From NCBI GenBank assembly GCA_009695065.1, contig SIBR01000026.1:1-50186 (forward strand): a stretch of 50,186 nt of DNA, given 5' to 3'. The position numbers were made by a program, and so were the translations under genes. This document shows positions 16,293 through 24,037 of the stretch, in pieces. A model generated the notes under the pieces. It saw only the letters and a list, made by a program, of their open reading frames with translations. It ran no database searches and had not been told where the DNA came from. The stretch's first letter is position 1; every line of letters begins with the position of its first letter. The DNA is from Opitutus sp. GTDB lineage: Bacteria; Verrucomicrobiota; Verrucomicrobiae; Opitutales; Opitutaceae.

Positions 16293-17239
16293 TTTTCCAC
16301 CCGTACCAGGCGGTGATTGAGCAGCGTGAGAAGGAGGATGAAAACAAACAGGATCATGCCCACCGCGCAGGCATAACCGAACTCTCCGGCGATGAAGGCA
16401 CGATTGTACATCCACAGGCCCGGCACCATGCCCCGGCCGTCGGGACCGCCGGATTCGCCGAGGAGCAACAATTGCAGCCCGTAGCCTTGGAGCGTGGCGA
16501 TCACGAGCAGGATTAGATTCAGCCGCACCTGGGTCAGGATCAGGGGGAGCTCGATGTGAAAAAACTTTCCCAGCGGCCCCACTCCGTCCAGCTCGGCCGC
16601 CTCATACACCTCCAGGCTGATCGACTGGAGGCCGGCGAGGTAGATGAGCACGCCGACGCTCCCGAGCCAGGGAAAACCCCAGAGGAACAGGGAAGGCAGC
16701 ACGAGCCCGGGTTGCGACAGCCACCCCGCCGGCACGTGTTCGAAAAACACGTTCCAATGAAACACCTGGTGGTCGAGCCAGACGAGCACGTGCTTGAGCC
16801 CGGTGAAATCGAGCAGCCGGTTGAGCACGCCGAGATTCGGGTCGAAGAAAAACTTCCAGATGAACAGCGTCACGAGACCCGGCACGATCATCGGCACCAC
16901 CAGCAGCGCCCGATAGAGGTACTGCCACCGGTCGCTGGCCAGCCGGTGAATCAACACGGCCATCAGGATCGACGGCACCATCTTGAAGAGGTTGAAAACG
17001 ATCAGCACGGAGACGGTCTGGAACGAGTCCCACAAAACCTGGTCGTGCCACGCCCGGACGAAGTTATTCCAGCCGACCCATTGCTGCGCGTCGCCGCCGG
17101 ACCAGTCGAAGAAACTGTGGTAGACCGCGCTCGCCGCCGGGAAGTAGGCAAACGTCCCCACGAGCACCAACGACGGCACGATGAAGAAATAGAGCCGCCA
17201 TTCCCGCAGCGCCTTTTGTCGGGTGATGCGATGAACCAT
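16289..17239 (-). CDS. Carbohydrate ABC transporter permease, MalF family
   Basis: 316 aa, six or so transmembrane helices starting at RLYFFIVPSLVLVGTFAYFPAASAVYHSFFDW, a typical MalF/UgpA opening. The EAA loop is EAAELDGVGPLGKFFHIELPLI (about residues 205-226). First gene of the permease-permease-ATPase set. About 100 bases separate it from the esterase gene upstream on the same strand. The partner solute-binding protein is not in this arm but at 33654-35237. Confidence 0.9.
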   Translation of the reverse strand: MVHRITRQKALREWRLYFFIVPSLVLVGTFAYFPAASAVYHSFFDWSGGDAQQWVGWNNFVRAWHDQVLWDSFQTVSVLIVFNLFKMVPSILMAVLIHRLASDRWQYLYRALLVVPMIVPGLVTLFIWKFFFDPNLGVLNRLLDFTGLKHVLVWLDHQVFHWNVFFEHVPAGWLSQPGLVLPSLFLWGFPWLGSVGVLIYLAGLQSISLEVYEAAELDGVGPLGKFFHIELPLILTQVRLNLILLVIATLQGYGLQLLLLGESGGPDGRGMVPGLWMYNRAFIAGEFGYACAVGMILFVFILLLTLLNHRLVRVEK

Positions 17240-17337
17240 GAGACTAAGGGCGCGCTACCCAGCGGCGGTGAATTTCGCCAAAGGAAAAATTAAGGGCAGG
17301 GTTCATCCGTGGATGCGGGGTGGCGCCGGAGGGGCGG

Positions 17338-18585
17338 TCAGGGCGATTCGCGAGATGACGCAACCAAGAGGAAGAGGCAAGGGCTGCTCGTGACCAATCC
17401 CCGTTTGTCCGTCAGGTTGAAATAGCAGGCTGCGGCCTCGGCCGGAAGTTCGGCGGCAAGCTCGGCCTTGGTTTTTTCGAGCCGCGCCGGCCGCGAGCAC
17501 CAGCTGCGATCCTGCCATCGTCCGTCGCGGTCGGTGGAATAGACTAAATCCGCAAAGGCGGGCTCGGTCTTCCCCGCGTAGGTGGCGGACACCACATGGC
17601 CCGCTTGGCGGATAGCGCCAACTTGGAGCAACTGCGCGGACCCGCGAACGATGCCATCCGCAAAGACCCGACATTCGGCCGCGTTCCAACCGGGCTCGTA
17701 GCCGTGGGGCCAACGCGGCAGAAGTCGGAGCACGGTGAAGGAGGACGAAGTCATCTGGTGGCTTTTCGTCCAGCTATCGACGGTGAAACCGTCGGTTGCG
17801 CCTGTGAGCCAGAAGACGGGCGCCTTGAGCCGGCCGAGGTAGCGGCGCGGATCGAAGTTTTCCATCCAAGTGTTGCGGGCCGGTTCGGGCAACCGGTCCA
17901 ACGTCCCCCTGAGGTCCATGTCGGAGTGATAGAATCCGCACCCGTAAACCAGGATCGAAAAGGCGATGCGATCGTCCAGGCTGGCGGCGATGCTCGTCGT
18001 GTAGCCACCCCACGACGTGCCCATCATGCCAATGCGTTGGGGATCGACGCCTGGTTCCGCATTCAAAATCGAAACGCCGCGGATCGCGGCCGCCACGCCA
18101 AGGTAGGGCCACATGTCCCGCGGCGGACTCCGCGCTATCGCCATGAGCAAGGTGGCCTCGCCCATGACCGGTCCGCCGTCGGACATGTGCTCGCCCCGAT
18201 CATTCCGTCCGTTGAGATCGATCGCGAGCGCCGCGTAACCGTAACCGGCCCATTGCACCGCCCAAGGGAGAAAGGCCTTTCCCGCCCCGCCATGGACGAG
18301 CACAATGCCGGGCAGCGGGGAGGACGCACCCTTTGGCAGGGCGAGAAACGCAAAGAGACGCGTCGGTTTTCCCTGGTAGGGTTCGTGTTCGAAGCATAGC
18401 CGTTTCAGCCGGTAGCCACCCTGATCGGACTCTTCGAGCCACTCGATCTTTGGCGGCTGCGCCAGGCGGGCAACATCCCACGGACCGGTGTCGTCCGCGG
18501 CGGCGCGAGCCGACACCAGCGTGGTGAAAACGACTGCGGCCGCAATTGGCTTCATGCGAAGCATCCGGGCTGACATCATTACCAT
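17338..18585 (-). CDS. Secreted alpha/beta hydrolase, acetyl xylan esterase-like
   Basis: About 415 aa from the ATG at 18585 (ATGs at 18564 and 18555 are alternatives). MKPIAAAVVFTTLVSARAAA is a signal peptide. The fold is an alpha/beta hydrolase: oxyanion region IVLVHGGAGKAF, nucleophile elbow GMMGTSWGGYTTS, acid in TGATDGFT and histidine in WPHGYEPG. Relatives include acetyl xylan esterases and dienelactone-hydrolase-like proteins that deacylate plant polysaccharides. Its start overlaps the stop of the alcohol dehydrogenase gene by 7 bases, so it belongs to the same operon. The substrate ester is not determined. Confidence 0.75.
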   Translation of the reverse strand: MVMMSARMLRMKPIAAAVVFTTLVSARAAADDTGPWDVARLAQPPKIEWLEESDQGGYRLKRLCFEHEPYQGKPTRLFAFLALPKGASSPLPGIVLVHGGAGKAFLPWAVQWAGYGYAALAIDLNGRNDRGEHMSDGGPVMGEATLLMAIARSPPRDMWPYLGVAAAIRGVSILNAEPGVDPQRIGMMGTSWGGYTTSIAASLDDRIAFSILVYGCGFYHSDMDLRGTLDRLPEPARNTWMENFDPRRYLGRLKAPVFWLTGATDGFTVDSWTKSHQMTSSSFTVLRLLPRWPHGYEPGWNAAECRVFADGIVRGSAQLLQVGAIRQAGHVVSATYAGKTEPAFADLVYSTDRDGRWQDRSWCSRPARLEKTKAELAAELPAEAAACYFNLTDKRGLVTSSPCLFLLVASSRESP

Positions 18586-19739
18586 GCCTCCTCGTACAGT
18601 CGAACGATCTCCTCCACGGACGGGACCACGGGATTGTTTTGCGGGCTGCCGGAAGCGAGCGCGTCCTCCGCCATCCGCGCCACGCTTTGCTCGAACCGGA
18701 TCCGCTCGACGCCGGGGCAATCACGCAGCCGCGGAACCGCGAGACGGAGGTTGAGCGCTTCGAGACCGGCGACCAATTCGCGACCCGCCGTCGCCAGCTT
18801 CGCATCGGGCCGGGACAGGCCCATGGTTTTCGCGACCATCGCGTAGCGCTCGGGCGCGCCGGCCAGCGAGAATCGGGTGACCGCGGGCAGGAGCACCGCG
18901 TTCGAAAGTCCGTGCGGCACATGAAAGATCGCCCCGATCGGGCGGCTCATGCCGTGCACGAGCGCCACACTGCTGTTCGCGAAGGCCATGCCGCCAAGCG
19001 TGGCCGCGAGCATCATGCCCTCGCGGGCGGCGCGATGGCCGGGTTCGCGCCAGGCCGCTTCCAGATGATCGGCGACGAGGCGGACGCAGGTGAGTGCGAG
19101 CGCGTCGGTCATGACCCCGGCCTGGCGCGAAACGTACGCCTCGATGCCATGGGTCAGAGTGTCCACGCCGACGTGTGCCGTAAGCGCCGGCGGCATGGAC
19201 AGCGTGAGTTCAAAGTCGACGAGCGCCACGGTCGGCAGCAGGTGGCAGTCGAGCATCATCATTTTCACGTCGCGCGCCGTGTCCGTGAGGACCGCCACTT
19301 TCGTCACTTCGCTCCCTGTGCCGGCGGTCGTTGGAATGGCGATCAGCGGCGCGCCCGGTCGCGGCACCCGGTGATAGCCCTGATACTGGCTGAGCGGCTC
19401 GGGATTGGCGGTGAGGATCGCGATCACCTTGGCCGCATCGATGGGACTGCCGCCACCGAGCGCAACCACGGTGTCGCACTGCTCCGCACGATACCGGGCC
19501 AGACCCGCGCGAACGTTCGCATCGGTGGGATCCGCCTGCACGCCGGCAAAGCGCACCACGTTGAAACCGGCGCGTTCCATGGCCTGCGCGAAACGTGCGG
19601 CCAGTCCCGATGCCACCATGAAGGCATCCGTCACGAGCAGCGCACGGCGCGCGCCCAGGCGGGTGAGCTGGGCGGATAGTTCGCCGGACGCACCGGCGCC
19701 GGTGACGATGGTGGCGGGAACGTTGAACTGCGCGATCAT
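18579..19739 (-). CDS. Iron-containing alcohol dehydrogenase
   Basis: 386 aa from the ATG at 19739 (MIAQFNVPATIVTGAGASGELSA), which overlaps the stop of the beta-helix gene by four bases. Cofactor motif GGGSPIDAAKVIA. Metal ligands: D and H of VGVDTLTHGIEAYVS, and the two H of LVHGMSRPIGAIFHVPHGLSNA. It oxidises or reduces an alcohol or aldehyde intermediate with NAD(P). Within the operon it is the best candidate for a sugar-alcohol or lactaldehyde-type step. Clearly a paralogue of the enzyme at 2508, but not a close one. Confidence 0.88.
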   Translation of the reverse strand: MIAQFNVPATIVTGAGASGELSAQLTRLGARRALLVTDAFMVASGLAARFAQAMERAGFNVVRFAGVQADPTDANVRAGLARYRAEQCDTVVALGGGSPIDAAKVIAILTANPEPLSQYQGYHRVPRPGAPLIAIPTTAGTGSEVTKVAVLTDTARDVKMMMLDCHLLPTVALVDFELTLSMPPALTAHVGVDTLTHGIEAYVSRQAGVMTDALALTCVRLVADHLEAAWREPGHRAAREGMMLAATLGGMAFANSSVALVHGMSRPIGAIFHVPHGLSNAVLLPAVTRFSLAGAPERYAMVAKTMGLSRPDAKLATAGRELVAGLEALNLRLAVPRLRDCPGVERIRFEQSVARMAEDALASGSPQNNPVVPSVEEIVRLYEEAW

Positions 19740-21622
19740 GGCGGTGAGGGCATGGCCGGATCCACCTGGCGCGGACCGTAGACGCTGAGGACCGGCGGCA
19801 GGTTTTCGGGCGCAAAGTCGATCCACCGGCCGCCACGGTCGTTTTCGCCGGTGAGGCGATTGGGTCCGGCCGCGCCGTTGTTGTCGTGCACACTCTGGTT
19901 CGGGCCGTTTTTGTTCATGAAAATCGCATGGTCCGTCACCGCGGTGATGTAATTCCCGGCGATTTCCATGTGATCGCTGAACTCGTCCGGGTAAATGCCG
20001 TGCGACCAATAGTTGCGGCCGCTGTCCCGGATAAAGTTTTCCAGCACGCGGGTCCCCGGCTGTTCGCCGACCAGGTAAATGCCACCCCCGTCGCCCGCCT
20101 GCTGCATTACCTGCTCGATGCGGTTGCGCGCGATGAGATTGCTATGCGCGTTCGACAGCCCGGGTGCCCAGCGCCAGCCGACACTGATGCCGGTGTAAGG
20201 CAGGTTGCGCAGCAGATTATGCTCGATGCGGACGTGGTGCGCGTAACCCACGACGATGCCAACGCTGCCGAAGTCGAGGGTGCCGCAATCGACCAACGTG
20301 TTGTCGGCGATGTCGATTTGCGCGGGCGCCGCGGGCAGCTGGCCCGCGAGGTCGCGATAAATATCAACCGCTCCGGGAATCGTCTTCTGGGCGTCGAGCT
20401 TTTCGCGCGGAGTCTTGAAATCGGCGTGGAGCGGGTGGCCTTCACCGGTGTACTCCGGCATGCGGCCAACCTGGATGCCGTTCGAGCCCACCCGGCGGAA
20501 ATCGCAGCGACTGACGAGCCCGTGGTTGCAGCCGGTCTCAAACGCGATCGCGCCATCGCCGAGATCGCGGAAGACGCAGGACTGAATCGAGCAGCCAGTG
20601 GCGTAAATCAAGCGCAGCGCCGCGTCCGGCGAATAGGTCCGCCCGCGATCGAACGCCCAGGCGCCGGCCTGGACGCCGAGCCGGCCCTCGGCCGGCATCT
20701 CCCAATCGGTCTCAGCGAACTCAAGGCCACGGAAGTGAAGGTTGCGCACCGGTTTTTCGGGCGAGCCGCGCACGATCACCAACTCGCGCAGCCGGGCGGC
20801 GGAGAAATGGCCCTGGTTCGGATCCTCGCCGGGCCGCGCGAAATAAAAGAGCTCGCCCTTCACCGTATCCAGGAACCACTCGCCGGGCGCGTCGACGAAC
20901 ACCAGCGCATTCTCCAGCCAGACGCGACTGTGGGATTTTTCGGTGATCCTGGCGCTGCTCACATCCGTGCCAATCGGCCGCCGCGCGAGCACGGAATTTT
21001 TGGTGAGCGCCGCCACGGGCTGCCGGTTGAAGTGCCAATGGGCCGTCGTGTTTAACTCCACCCCCTGCAGGCCGCTCCACGCCGCCGGCAAGCGCTCATT
21101 CAAAGTCAGCCGCATGCGCTCCGCGTCCACCGCCGCTACGGTGAAGTATCCCGAGTTGGGCTCGCGTCCGCGCGGCAAGGACTGCCCGTCGCGAAACAGG
21201 CTGCGAAACACCCAACGGCCGCTGGCCGCGTCCGGAACCGCCATCGACCAGAGGTTATCGTGCATCCGGTGCCACGGGCCGGTGAGTTCGCGGGAGCCGA
21301 CGAGGACGGCGCGTTCGCCGCGCTGGACGGTGAAGGCCACGGCCAGCCGGCCATCGCCTACATCCTCCGCGGTGATCTCGAGCGGCTGCTCCAGGCGGTA
21401 GACGCCACCCCGCAGGCGGACGGCGACATCGTCGGCGAGTCCACGTTGCACGAGCGTCCGCACCGCCTCGCGCGCCCGGCCGACCGTGGCGAAGGGCTGT
21501 TCGATGGAGCCGCTGGCGTTATCGCGGCCGTCCGGCGCGACCCAAAAAACTGTCGTCGCCCCCGCCGGGACCGCGAGCGCGAGCGAAGCGAGGAAAGTAA
21601 TACGGGAAATCGTGTGGTTCAT
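19736..21622 (-). CDS. Secreted right-handed beta-helix protein, possibly GH141-like
   Basis: 628 aa with signal peptide MNHTISRITFLASLALAVPAGA. The mature N-terminus FWVAPDGRDNASGSIEQPFATVGRAREAVR followed by VAVRLRGGVYRLEQPLEI is the typical opening of secreted beta-helix glycan-active proteins, including family GH141 and some lyases. From about residue 290 the sequence shows parallel beta-helix coils (RNLHFRGLEFAET, CSIQSCVFRDLGDGAIAFETG, NHGLVSRCDFRRVGSNGIQVG, HVRIEHNLLRNLPYTGISVG). It probably acts on a polysaccharide outside the inner membrane. GH141 membership is a guess from the N-terminal pattern. Translationally coupled at both ends. Confidence 0.75.
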   Translation of the reverse strand: MNHTISRITFLASLALAVPAGATTVFWVAPDGRDNASGSIEQPFATVGRAREAVRTLVQRGLADDVAVRLRGGVYRLEQPLEITAEDVGDGRLAVAFTVQRGERAVLVGSRELTGPWHRMHDNLWSMAVPDAASGRWVFRSLFRDGQSLPRGREPNSGYFTVAAVDAERMRLTLNERLPAAWSGLQGVELNTTAHWHFNRQPVAALTKNSVLARRPIGTDVSSARITEKSHSRVWLENALVFVDAPGEWFLDTVKGELFYFARPGEDPNQGHFSAARLRELVIVRGSPEKPVRNLHFRGLEFAETDWEMPAEGRLGVQAGAWAFDRGRTYSPDAALRLIYATGCSIQSCVFRDLGDGAIAFETGCNHGLVSRCDFRRVGSNGIQVGRMPEYTGEGHPLHADFKTPREKLDAQKTIPGAVDIYRDLAGQLPAAPAQIDIADNTLVDCGTLDFGSVGIVVGYAHHVRIEHNLLRNLPYTGISVGWRWAPGLSNAHSNLIARNRIEQVMQQAGDGGGIYLVGEQPGTRVLENFIRDSGRNYWSHGIYPDEFSDHMEIAGNYITAVTDHAIFMNKNGPNQSVHDNNGAAGPNRLTGENDRGGRWIDFAPENLPPVLSVYGPRQVDPAMPSPP

Positions 21623-22995
21623 GGGGAGTCAGCGGGGAAATGCTTGCGAAATCGCGCGTAGTCCCGCTCGAGCGCCAGGTTGGCCGAACGGCGGGGCCGG
21701 AAAACGCGCGCCACGGCAACAGTGTCACGCTGCGCCGCGCGCAACGACGGCCAGAAGCCCGCGCCCACCCCGGCGCAAAGGGCCGCACCGAGCGCGCCGG
21801 TTTCCTCGCCGCGCGGCACTTCCACCGGGCGCCCGAACGCGTCCGCGAACAGCTGGCACCAAAACCGGCTGCGAGTCGCTCCGCCGGTCAGCCGGAGGGT
21901 ACGGCAGCGCACGCCGGCAGCATACAATTTTTCCACGTGCCAGCGATGCGCGAAGACAACGCCCGTCATCACCGCCCGCAGCAGCTCGGCGCGAGTGTGG
22001 CTCGCCGCGAGCCCGAGAAAGGCACCGAGCCCCTCGGACACTCTTGGAATAAAAAGGAGATCACCGCCCGGCGCGGCCCGCTCCGCGAGCGCTGCGGCCC
22101 GGGAAAAAGCATGGCGGCCGAACAAAGCGCGGGTCGCCCAATCGAAGTTCGCGGCGGACGTCGGGCTGCCCTCGAGCAGCAGCCAGCGGCCGGGTTGCGC
22201 GGACGGATTGATCAAGAACAGGGCGGCTGGCGGAAGCTTGGTGGTAAAGGTCTGGTTGATCGACCACGTGCCCGCGACCACGGAGAGTTCCCCGCGTCCA
22301 CTTACGCCGCTGCCGATCGCCGCGGCCTCGCAATCGATGCAGCCGGTGAACACGGGCGTGCCGGCGCGCAGGCCGGTGGCGACCGCAGCCGCGGCCTGCA
22401 CCACGCCTGCCGCGGCCAGGCTTTCGCGGAGCGGCGGTAAAACGCGATCGTCGCCCCGCCAGTGCCGGGATTCCACGTCGAGCAGCCCGGAGGCGCCGGC
22501 ATCCGTGAAGTCCGTGCATGGCTCACCGGTGAGGCGCAGCCGGATAAAATCCTTCCAGAACAGAACCAGGCGTACCCGCCGCGCGACGCGTGGTTCGCGG
22601 GCGCGCACCCAGCGGAGGAGCGCGGCGGTTTGCCCGGGATAGGCGGTCTGCCGCGCGCGCCGACGATGGTTCCCGACAAACTCAGCCGCGCGCGTGTCAC
22701 TGGAAAGGATCCCCTGGCGCACCGGTCGCTCGCGCTCATCGAGAAAAACGGCGCCGTTCCCGCAGCCCGTCAGCCCAATCGCGGCGATGGCACCACCCCG
22801 CCCGCGGGCCACCGCGCGCAGGACCGCCGCGCAGGCGCGCCAGCTCTCCGCCGGATCCCGCTCCACCCAGCCGGGTCGCGGCGTGTGGACGCGGATGCGA
22901 CGCGCCGCCACCGCCAGCGCGCGGCCGTGCCGATCGAACACGGCCGCTTTCGCCACCGTACTACCGATGTCGAGACCGAGGAGCAGGCGCAGCAT
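21619..22995 (-). CDS. FGGY-family carbohydrate kinase, erythritol/L-xylulose kinase-like
   Basis: 458 aa from the ATG at 22995 (MLRLLLGLDIGSTVAKAAVFD). Two-domain ribonuclease-H-fold sugar kinase. N-terminal phosphate loop LGLDIGSTVAKAAVFD; FWKDFIRLRLTGEPCTDFTDAGASGLLD (about residues 150-177); the segment FTGCIDCEAAAIGSGV; VAGTWSINQTF; and the C-terminal adenosine motif LTGGATRSRFWCQLFADAF. AGTWSIN and the TDxTDAxxSGLLD segment point to the subgroup of EryA and LyxK rather than glycerol kinase or xylulokinase; that is a judgement from memory. It shares an ATGA overlap with the beta-helix gene. The product would feed the GlpD-like enzyme or the aldolase on the other arm. Confidence 0.82.
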   Translation of the reverse strand: MLRLLLGLDIGSTVAKAAVFDRHGRALAVAARRIRVHTPRPGWVERDPAESWRACAAVLRAVARGRGGAIAAIGLTGCGNGAVFLDERERPVRQGILSSDTRAAEFVGNHRRRARQTAYPGQTAALLRWVRAREPRVARRVRLVLFWKDFIRLRLTGEPCTDFTDAGASGLLDVESRHWRGDDRVLPPLRESLAAAGVVQAAAAVATGLRAGTPVFTGCIDCEAAAIGSGVSGRGELSVVAGTWSINQTFTTKLPPAALFLINPSAQPGRWLLLEGSPTSAANFDWATRALFGRHAFSRAAALAERAAPGGDLLFIPRVSEGLGAFLGLAASHTRAELLRAVMTGVVFAHRWHVEKLYAAGVRCRTLRLTGGATRSRFWCQLFADAFGRPVEVPRGEETGALGAALCAGVGAGFWPSLRAAQRDTVAVARVFRPRRSANLALERDYARFRKHFPADSP

Positions 22996-23145
22996 GACGA
23001 GGGAACCCGCGTGAGCGGGACAAGCAATTAGGCGTAGCCGAGAGTACGGCGATTGAAGGATCAAACACCAGACCAGGTTCACGGGTTTCGCCGCCGCGGG
23101 TTGGCTTTCGCTTCATTCGCCGGCGGGTTGCTGCACGGTTCCGGT

Positions 23146-23988
23146 TCACGCAAATTCCAGCGTGAATCCGAGACGGCGAAGATAATCCAAACTTCGCTGG
23201 ATGCCATCTTCGACGTCATGGGTGGGCTCGTATTCGATGAGGAAGATCCCGTCGTAGGTCATCGCCCGGAGGAGCGGACCGTAATCCAAGTCGTCGTCAC
23301 CGATCGCGCATGCCACCCAGCCCGAACCGGCGCGGCGCCAGTCCTTGAGGTGGCAGTAGTTGATGCGCCGATCCAGCAGCGGCAGCGCGTACGTCCGGTC
23401 GTGCGGCGCGACCGCCTTCAGGTTGCCCGGATCGTAGTTGAAACCGACGCGCGGCGGGAGTTCGCGCAGCAGTCGTTGCAACGCCGGCGGATCGGTCGAA
23501 ACCGTCGACACGTGATGCGCCGCGCCGTCGCGCTGGGTGATCTGGCCGTGCGTCTCGATCGCGATGGTGAGGCCCAGTTCGGCGCAGAGCGCGTCGGCCT
23601 GCCGGAACGCCGCCAGCATCCGCGCCCAAATCACGCCGGTCATGATTGCCGCCGGCGTAAAGCCGGCAAACAACCGGACCTGGCGTGCGCCGCAGCGGGC
23701 CGCGCTGCGGATTTGGGCGAGGGTCGCGGCCACCATCGCCTCATGAGCGGAGGCGTCAGGCAGCGTGAAGTCGTTCTCCAGGCAGCACGCGGGCGTCGCG
23801 ATTCGATGTCCGCGGGCGAGCGCCAGGAAATCCGCCATCGCGCGTTCCGACGGAGCTGCGGGCAGCCGCCCGGGCTGTCCGCCACCCAGACCAAACTCGA
23901 GCGTCTTGAATCCGAATCTTTGCGCGATGCGAAAGTGATCCTCGAGCGGGAGGTCGCGAAAGCCCCACTCGCCGCAGCCGATATTCAT
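23146..23988 (-). CDS. Sugar phosphate isomerase/epimerase (COG1082 TIM barrel)
   Basis: 280 aa, AP-endonuclease-2 superfamily. Metal and catalytic residues lie at the ends of barrel strands: E in LTIAIETHGQ, D and N in FNYDPGN, H, K and D in NYCHLKDW, and E in FLIEYEPTHD. Such enzymes isomerise or epimerise ketoses, inosose and similar sugars; EryC of erythritol catabolism is in this superfamily. It is 150 bases upstream of the kinase on the same strand and about 50 bases downstream of the TonB receptor gene, so it probably belongs to the same operon. Confidence 0.82.
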   Translation of the reverse strand: MNIGCGEWGFRDLPLEDHFRIAQRFGFKTLEFGLGGGQPGRLPAAPSERAMADFLALARGHRIATPACCLENDFTLPDASAHEAMVAATLAQIRSAARCGARQVRLFAGFTPAAIMTGVIWARMLAAFRQADALCAELGLTIAIETHGQITQRDGAAHHVSTVSTDPPALQRLLRELPPRVGFNYDPGNLKAVAPHDRTYALPLLDRRINYCHLKDWRRAGSGWVACAIGDDDLDYGPLLRAMTYDGIFLIEYEPTHDVEDGIQRSLDYLRRLGFTLEFA

Positions 23989-24037
23989 GCCGGATGATCT
24001 TCGGCGGGCCGGAATTTTGGATTGGAAACGCGGGGGT

